A program made the position numbers and the translations under genes. 64,000 nt of DNA from NCBI RefSeq assembly GCF_023705585.1, contig NZ_BOQE01000001.1, positions 3,442,710 through 3,506,709 on the forward strand, in the 5' to 3' direction. The notes below the pieces were generated by a model that was not told where the DNA came from, did no database searches, and saw only the letters and a list, made by a program, of their open reading frames with translations. The DNA is from Collibacillus ludicampi. Its GTDB lineage: Bacteria > Bacillota > Bacilli > Tumebacillales > BOQE01. Shown piece by piece: positions 59,128 to 64,000 of this stretch (position 1 is its first letter; each line of letters starts with the position of its first letter).

Positions 59128-60168
59128 TCAGCTCACTTGTATGCCGATATTAAACTTGGGTCTTTCAGCAGGTGGTTGTGTTTTGACAGGAACGTCAAAG
59201 ATCATATGTTTAAGTACTTGATATACGTAACGTTGTCCCGGAATGCCTGATGCGTAACGCAGCGGACCTGTCCTCGACCAGTCGAACGTATGCAGTTTCC
59301 ACACCATCCGTTTGACTTCCCCCTCGTCAATCCATTGATTACGGGGATCCCAAGCGGCTTCCAAAATGTTATGCCCCACGGCGGCACAACTCATCAGACC
59401 CATCACACTGCGAAGTTTAAAAGCGGTTTTGGAAGTCCACGCCTCTTCAAATACACGGCTGATCTCCCGAAAGTATACGATGATCGCCGTTCTTTTTTGT
59501 TCCAGGCTAAGCTCTTCTAGGGGCCCTCCTTTAATGAGGAGTTCACAAGCTCTCTTTAGATGATCCAACGTGAATGGACGCTCTGTGCTCTTTTTGGTAA
59601 CAACAACGACTAGGTTATAAAAAGGTGAATCTTTGCTTTCCGCAAGATCGATGGCCAGGCGGGCAAAATCTTCTTTGTCCCTTTTTAAATACACGAGAAG
59701 CGATTTCGTGAGCCCGACTTGGTTGGTGTTGATCGTGTCAAAGATCGATACTTCCTCATCCGGATACAAAACATGAAAAGCCAGAAAAGGAACGGGTAGC
59801 ACTTCTTCATTTTTAAGAATCCGATGATATTTGTCGATCCCTCCCAAGCGATGCTGGCCGTCAATCACGCGTGCGGGTCCCATGCAGATCAACCGACCGT
59901 AATCAGGATGGTTCTCGTCGTATGGTTGGAAGCTCCATTTACCATCAGCGTTTAAAATGACTGGGGTTAAACATGCGTCCTTTTGTTCTAAGTAATTGGC
60001 GTACGAAAGCGCCCTTGTGCTATCAAATGGGCGTTGATAACCGGTTCCATCGGGATGATTGTACAGGGGGATTGTGGAAAGTGCGTCCGCATGATGAGAA
60101 AGCAGATTGCCTTGGTAAGTGATGCGTCCTTTTTGTTCTGATCGAATCACGTGTTCAATCGTTACCAT
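59128..60168 (-). CDS. DGQHR-domain protein (DndB-like), orphan
   Basis: A 346-residue protein carrying ARVIDGQHRLGGIDKY, the DGQHR motif that names the DndB-related family. The N-terminal two thirds (ParB-like fold in relatives) include AFHVLYPDEEVSIFDTINTN. DndB is the transcription regulator of DNA phosphorothioation systems, and other DGQHR proteins occur in defence islands. None of dndA, C, D, E or restriction genes are present here, so its role is open. Start 60168 lies 8 bases after AAAGGAG. It is bracketed by repeats R6 and R7 in inverted orientation. Confidence 0.8.
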   Translation of the reverse strand: MVTIEHVIRSEQKGRITYQGNLLSHHADALSTIPLYNHPDGTGYQRPFDSTRALSYANYLEQKDACLTPVILNADGKWSFQPYDENHPDYGRLICMGPARVIDGQHRLGGIDKYHRILKNEEVLPVPFLAFHVLYPDEEVSIFDTINTNQVGLTKSLLVYLKRDKEDFARLAIDLAESKDSPFYNLVVVVTKKSTERPFTLDHLKRACELLIKGGPLEELSLEQKRTAIIVYFREISRVFEEAWTSKTAFKLRSVMGLMSCAAVGHNILEAAWDPRNQWIDEGEVKRMVWKLHTFDWSRTGPLRYASGIPGQRYVYQVLKHMIFDVPVKTQPPAERPKFNIGIQVS

Positions 60169-60186
60169 GTTCGAAACTCCTTTCAT

Positions 60187-60454
60187 TACAAAGTGGTTAT
60201 GATAATATATGAGCCTTAAGCATATTTATCATTTTGTCCCACAAGTTCAAACTTCACACAACGGAAAGAATATTTCTTTTGGTACAATCATCTATTATCT
60301 ATCGAGTATCGATTTTTCGAAGAAAGATCACTAATAACAAAATATGATCAAAAACCAAATTCAATACTCGATAACCCTCTCACCCTCTTTATGACGTCAA
60401 ACGAGTTAGATTCCTTTTATGAACTAGTTTTATACATTTCTTCTCAAAATAGTC
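60187..60454. other. A/T-rich upstream region of the DGQHR gene
   Basis: No gene. An inverted repeat TATCGAGTAT (60300-60309) and ATACTCGATA (60364-60373), 54 bases apart, may be an operator pair or stem. A minus-strand promoter candidate (TTGAAC, 16 bases, TAAATA) lies nearer the start. Confidence 0.4.
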
Positions 60455-60680
60455 CCCCATGCCGCAAGCGGCGCCAACAGAGGATGAAAAGTTTCGCGTG
60501 AGGGAAGAAGTATAAGGCTATCTCAAGAAACGGAGTGGCTTTTGGGTGGGTTGTATCGCTTTGCGGCGCAGAGGTGAGTTGAAGGTTGTTCCGCAACCTA
60601 TGTACAGAATCTGGGCGGAACGACCTTCATCGAACCCAAGCGCAAAGCGATACACCCACCCAAGCACTAGTTTTCAAGGT
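60455..60680 (+). repeat. Nested palindromic repeat, copy R7 (medium form)
   Basis: Forward copy: GCCGCAAGCGGCGCC and CAACAGAGGATGAAAAG (60475-60491) on the left, then outer arms around 60543-60566 and 60640-60661, and the shared right end CACCCAAGCACTAGTTTTCA. It lacks the inner GCATATGC module, so a simple outer hairpin remains (GAAGGTTGTTCCGC with GCGGAACGACCTTC, one mismatch). Confidence 0.85.
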
Positions 60681-60801
60681 AGTCGCATAATATTTGTTTG
60701 AACCATCTTTTAAAAACAGGCGGTATTCCCATGGGAAATATCGATTGGAGCACGCGAAACAAGTCACCTAAATAGAATGTTTTACCATTTTTATTCCGGC
60801 T

Positions 60802-60840
60802 AAAAAAAACCGGTTCTCAAAACTTTAAGGAGACCGGTTT
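60802..60840 (-). terminator. Terminator (minus strand) after the CcdC-like gene
   Basis: On the minus strand AAACCGGTCTCC pairs with GAGAACCGGTTT and is followed by TTTTT. Confidence 0.8.
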
Positions 60841-60880
60841 GTTATATCACATATTTGGAGCGGGTTATTTATGAATAGAT

Positions 60881-61426
60881 TTATTTTCCTTCCTTTCCTT
60901 GCCCTTCAGTTTCCAGATACCGTTCTTTTCGAATAAGGAACATATAGTAAATGACGTAGTAAGTAATCATCGTGAACAGAATGATGGTTGTGATTGGATC
61001 ATGAGAGTAGGTGGCTAACTGCGCTTGTTCTGCGAATTGCCTGTTGGCTGAGGCAGATGTACCAAGCAGGGCGTAGTCTTGATACACTCTGTCGGCGATA
61101 CGTCCGACGAACAGCACGAGTAGGAGCACACCAATCCATGGATTTGGGCGATAGAACCAGGCGTCTTTGCACCATTCAAAGGATGTGGTGCGAATCGCGT
61201 AGAAGGCCATGACCCCGCCCAATACAATTCCGATGGCATCATAGAAGTACGCCATGGGATTCAAGTAGCCCATGACCAGAAAAATGACGCCGACGATGGA
61301 CAACAGTGTCATTCTTGTGAACATACGCCCTTTGACGAATTTTTGAAATCCGATCGTCCTCCGGGTTCGTCGAACCATCGAAAACAGGACGAGCAGTACA
61401 ATGAAAATGGGCGTTATATGATGCAT
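60881..61426 (-). CDS. CcdC-like membrane protein (DUF1453)
   Basis: A 181-residue integral membrane protein with about four to five hydrophobic helices (HITPIFIVLLVLFSMV, MTLLSIVGVIFLVMGYL, IGIVLGGVMAFYAI, WIGVLLLVLFVGRI, ITTIILFTMITYYVIYYMFL) and the motif RRTRRTIGF after the first. This matches the CcdC/DUF1453 group, associated with cytochrome c biogenesis genes in Bacillus, but no such genes are adjacent. GGAGGTAA lies 7 bases before the ATG. It follows the TetR gene on the same strand and may be its target. Confidence 0.7.
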   Translation of the reverse strand: MHHITPIFIVLLVLFSMVRRTRRTIGFQKFVKGRMFTRMTLLSIVGVIFLVMGYLNPMAYFYDAIGIVLGGVMAFYAIRTTSFEWCKDAWFYRPNPWIGVLLLVLFVGRIADRVYQDYALLGTSASANRQFAEQAQLATYSHDPITTIILFTMITYYVIYYMFLIRKERYLETEGQGKEGK

Positions 61427-61480
61427 ATGATTGTTACCTCCGTTTCTTTCTTAGCAAGATTGCTGGGCATCCTCGGCTCT

Positions 61481-62077
61481 CTATGGTTTGAGCATCCGCA
61501 TGATAATTCGAGGTTCAGGAAAATGGTTTTTGAACTTCTCGGGAAGGCGTAAAGCCAAACTGGATAAACCGTTAAGACACGCAATAACGGCTAATACGAG
61601 TTGGTCTGGATCGCCATCGGCGACCTCTCCGGTTGCCTGGCCTTCGACGATCAGTTGCCTCATCACGTCTTGAAAGGTCTGGCTCTGCATGCGTAGAAGA
61701 TCACGGAGGTCCTCCGGCGTCGCCTCATCCTGAAATGCCTGAACGATCAACTGAAAGAATTCAAGCCGTTCACGCCTATTTTCGAATACCCTTGAAACCA
61801 AAAGTTCAAGCCGTTCCCCTGGTGTACCCGGCATCTCTAGAATGCGTTGCAGTCTCGAATAACCGGATTGCACGGCCTGTTTGACCACCTCGTTAAAAAT
61901 TGCCTCCTTGTTGGCAAAATAACGATAGGCCAGCCCCTGGCTGATCTCGGCGGCAGCGGCAATGTCAGCCATAGTAGCTGCCCAGCCTTTGCGAGCAAAG
62001 ACCTTCCTTGCGGCATCCAGAATCTTCGCACGTTGCGCTTCACGAAGACGTTGATTCGCTTCTTCTGTTCGTGGCAT
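61481..62077 (-). CDS. TetR/AcrR family transcriptional repressor
   Basis: A 198-residue regulator. N-terminal helix-turn-helix: AKILDAARKVFARKGWAATM, ADIAAAAEISQGLAYRYFAN. The C-terminal ligand-binding helices resemble the TetR_C groups that control efflux or fatty-acid genes. Start 62077 lies 8 bases after AAGG. A perfect palindrome overlaps its own promoter, implying autorepression. The membrane-protein gene 60881-61426, 54 bases downstream, is probably in the same transcript. Confidence 0.88.
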   Translation of the reverse strand: MPRTEEANQRLREAQRAKILDAARKVFARKGWAATMADIAAAAEISQGLAYRYFANKEAIFNEVVKQAVQSGYSRLQRILEMPGTPGERLELLVSRVFENRRERLEFFQLIVQAFQDEATPEDLRDLLRMQSQTFQDVMRQLIVEGQATGEVADGDPDQLVLAVIACLNGLSSLALRLPEKFKNHFPEPRIIMRMLKP

Positions 62078-62096
62078 TTTCATCACCTTATTATTG

Positions 62097-62144
62097 AATG
62101 AATAATTTATTCATTATAATACCTGTTCGGTTCATGGGTGTCAA
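62097..62144 (-). promoter_or_regulatory. tetR promoter with palindromic operator
   Basis: Minus strand: TTGACA (62144-62139), 17 bases, TATTAT (62121-62116). Directly downstream AATGAATAA-t-TTATTCATT (62097-62115) is a perfect 9+9 palindrome covering the expected transcription start. The layout is that of a self-repressing TetR gene. Confidence 0.8.
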
Positions 62145-62464
62145 ATGAGATTTATCGCCAACATTTCGAATAACCCTATGTTAAGCATATATGTAAAAGA
62201 AACGGTTACACAGAATATCGGATTCAACTTCGAAGAAACCTGTTTCGACATCAAAACATCTAATTGTTATGATAGAAAATGCATGGAAAGTGCGTTCCAT
62301 TAGTCGGCGAGGGGAAGGGATCGAGAATACTCCCGGATTTCGTTCCGGTTTTTGAAATCGTCTGCTACGCCACGATTCGTACACTCGTTGCAAAAACGGC
62401 ATGAGGGACTCCAGTGAAAATTTGCAATGTGGCGGGCATAGAGGCTTAAGTTTGCCACAAAAAA
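62145..62464. other. Non-coding region upstream of repeat R8
   Basis: About 320 bases with no gene I can support. A minus-strand frame of 73 codons (62181-62402) has no ribosome binding site. No clear repeat or terminator. Confidence 0.4.
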
Positions 62465-62706
62465 TGGAGTGACTTTTGGGTGGATGGTATCGCTTTGCAG
62501 CGCAGAGGTGAGTGGAAGGTCGTTCCGCTTCCTATAAACCGTTTAGATGGCATATGCTTTGCGCGTAATAGCGACTTTGGAGGTCGTCTCGCAACATTGA
62601 TCATATTCCGTGCGAGACGACCTCCACGGAGCATGAGCGCGAAGCATATGCCTCAAAGAACCCAAGTGCAAAGCGATACATCCACCCAAGCACTCATTTT
62701 CAATGT
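62465..62706 (+). repeat. Nested palindromic repeat, copy R8
   Basis: Forward copy with outer arms (GTATCGCTTTGC at 62488-62499, GCAAAGCGATAC at 62668-62679). The inner module is GCATATGCTTTGCGC (62550-62564) facing GCGCGAAGCATATGC (62637-62651, one mismatch). Inside that, GGAGGTCGTCTCGCA (62579-62593) faces TGCGAGACGACCTCC (62611-62625), perfect. The right end CACCCAAGCACTCATTTTCA is slightly diverged; the flank box is absent. It lies immediately before nagA. Confidence 0.85.
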
Positions 62707-62741
62707 AGGGGAGGAGGAAGGCGCAGATTCGCGCGTTAGAG

Positions 62742-63866
62742 ATGAAAACAGTCGTATCCGGAATCCTGAACGACCAGAGACAACAGATCCTCATTGAAGA
62801 CGGAATCATCACGAAAATCGGCCAACTGTCTGCTACCGATCTGGAAGGGGCGACACGCATCGAAACCGACGGATTCTTGTATCCGGGGTTTATCGACATT
62901 CATATCCACGGTGGTGGCGGCGCCGACACGATGGATGCGACGGAAGAAGCGTTTCGAGTCATCGCAAAGACCCATGCCGCACATGGTACGACGGGATTGT
63001 ATTTAACCACGATCACGGAAAGCGTGGACCGAACCAATCGGGTGATGCGCGCTCTGAAACCGGGATTTCAGTCGGAAGGGGCGCAGTTGCTCGGTTTTCA
63101 TTTGGAGGGACCGTTTATCAGCCCGCGCAAACTGGGTGCCCATCCCATCCAGCACATTTTGGAGCCTTCCGTTGTGCTCCTGGATGAGTGGATCCGCCTC
63201 TCCCAAGGGCAAGTGAAAGTGATGACCATCGCACCAGAACTCCCCGGTACGGAAGCGTTGATTCGCTATGCGAGGGAAAAAGGAATCATGGTTTCCATGG
63301 GGCACAGCGCGGCCACTTATGCAGAAGCGCAAAAAGGGAAAGAGTGGGGGGCACAAAGCATCACCCATCTCTTCAATGCGATGAACAGCCTGCATCACCG
63401 CGAACCTGGACTACTCGGCATGGGATTATCGGATGACCAAATCTATGTAGAATTGATTGCCGATTTTATGCATGTACACCCGGCTGTCATCAGGTCGATG
63501 ATTCGGGCGACAGGGGTGGACCGCCTTCTGCTGATCACGGATGCGATCCGCGCGACATGCATGCCGGATGGAGAGTACGAACTTGGCGGGCAGATGGTAC
63601 AGGTTCGCGAAGGGAAAGCGTCTCTTCATGACGGCACCCTCGCCGGCAGTACTTTGACATTGGATCAGGCGGTGAGAAACTTGATCGAGAGGAACTATCT
63701 GAAAAAAGATCAGATCTCACAGGTGACCGCGCGAAACCAAGCGCGCCTGTTAGGATTGAACAAAGGAGTCTTGCAACCGGGCTTTGATGGGGACGTCATC
63801 GCGGTGGATGACCATTTGGCTGTTACTCATACGATCGTCGGAGGACGTTTGGTGTATAGGAAGTAA
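62742..63866 (+). CDS. nagA: N-acetylglucosamine-6-phosphate deacetylase
   Basis: NagA removes acetate from GlcNAc-6-phosphate, feeding amino-sugar catabolism and cell-wall recycling. The 374-residue amidohydrolase has FIDIHIHGGGGADTMDAT, the metal ligand Glu in GFHLEGPFISP, His ligands in VSMGHSAATYAEA and SITHLFNAMNSLHHREPG, and the catalytic Asp in LLITDAI. The ribosome binding site is weak (TAGAG). A nagB-type gene may follow beyond the window. Confidence 0.93.
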   Translation: MKTVVSGILNDQRQQILIEDGIITKIGQLSATDLEGATRIETDGFLYPGFIDIHIHGGGGADTMDATEEAFRVIAKTHAAHGTTGLYLTTITESVDRTNRVMRALKPGFQSEGAQLLGFHLEGPFISPRKLGAHPIQHILEPSVVLLDEWIRLSQGQVKVMTIAPELPGTEALIRYAREKGIMVSMGHSAATYAEAQKGKEWGAQSITHLFNAMNSLHHREPGLLGMGLSDDQIYVELIADFMHVHPAVIRSMIRATGVDRLLLITDAIRATCMPDGEYELGGQMVQVREGKASLHDGTLAGSTLTLDQAVRNLIERNYLKKDQISQVTARNQARLLGLNKGVLQPGFDGDVIAVDDHLAVTHTIVGGRLVYRK

Positions 63867-63889
63867 GCAACGAAAGCTATGAACCAGTA

Positions 63890-64000
63890 ATGAAAATTCA
63901 TATTTTTTATGAATTTTGCAAGCGCAGAGGATATGCGAACGATCTCGAGGAAGAATGCCAACGTTTCAACAGATCATTCAAGCCAATTGCGGATTATACA
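63890..64000 (+). CDS. Partial ORF running off the window
   Basis: From ATG 63890 the frame stays open for 37 codons to the end (MKIHIFYEFCKRRGYANDLE...), with plausible residue composition but no good ribosome binding site. It could be the start of the next gene or chance; no family recognised. Confidence 0.25.
   Translation, partial: MKIHIFYEFCKRRGYANDLEEECQRFNRSFKPIADYT

Noticed and set aside
60728..60739. Palindrome TTCCCATGGGAA downstream of repeat R7
   Set aside because: A 12-base palindrome alone in A/T-rich DNA is weak evidence. It is not near a promoter and no second copy was seen.

Overview
The window reads as chromosomal DNA of an endospore-forming Firmicute in or near the Bacillales. 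The evidence is spoVS, cotE and several YheC/YheD-type spore-coat ATP-grasp genes, strong AGGAGG ribosome binding sites with frequent TTG and GTG starts, intrinsic terminators after most transcripts, and a backbone that follows the Bacillus order ymfK-ymfM-pgsA-cinA-recA-rny-ymdB-spoVS ... miaB-ymcA-(cotE)-mutS-mutL-miaA-hfq. The mix of genes would fit the Alicyclobacillaceae and relatives, but this is inference. Species cannot be fixed from the sequence alone.

Layout. 0-16.5 kb: conserved housekeeping block (ymfK, rodZ, yajQ, rimO, pgsA, cinA, a DbpA-domain helicase, SOS-regulated recA-recX, rny, ymdB, sigma-H-type spoVS, an M19 dipeptidase, a PHP phosphoesterase). 16.5-19 kb: MBL-fold hydrolase and a probably foreign patatin-like lipase. 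19.4-26.8 kb: cotE followed by five ATP-grasp-family genes, one of which carries a C-terminal amidoligase-like domain; this looks like a spore-coat peptide-ligation locus. 27.3-29.6 kb: an NreABC oxygen/nitrate-sensing system whose kinase has the exact CX2CX11CX2C iron-sulfur signature. 30-33.5 kb: nitroreductase, cold-shock gene with a terminator in its leader, and a zinc alcohol dehydrogenase. About 33.65-33.9 kb: a non-coding RNA gene, probably 6S RNA. 34-36 kb: miaB-ymcA and a 13-codon stub of tatA.

36.1-46.5 kb: a GC-richer catabolic island sits between ymcA and mutS. It carries two Crp/Fnr-type regulators and a divergent nine-gene operon for ring hydroxylation and meta-cleavage of a 3-hydroxyanthranilate-type intermediate. 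The operon covers every step from HpaB-family hydroxylase to pyruvate and acetyl-CoA; the most likely entry substrate is anthranilate. The tatA stub marks its left junction. 46.7-53.5 kb: mutS, mutL, an RsmJ-like methyltransferase, miaA, hfq. 54-58.7 kb: small Bacillales-type proteins, ferredoxin, an amino-acid permease, and an NlpC/P60 hydrolase under a c-di-AMP (ydaO) riboswitch. 59-64 kb: an orphan DGQHR/DndB-like protein, a CcdC-like membrane protein, a self-regulated TetR repressor, and nagA.

The most unusual structure is a family of eight large, modular, nested inverted repeats (about 130-365 bp). They lie only in intergenic gaps and share a conserved right end (CACCCAAGCACTAGTTTTCA), a left flank box (CATCAGAGGATGAAAAG) and reiterated hairpin modules. 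One copy is a three-level nest of hairpins, and two inverted copies bracket the DGQHR gene. I do not recognise this family.
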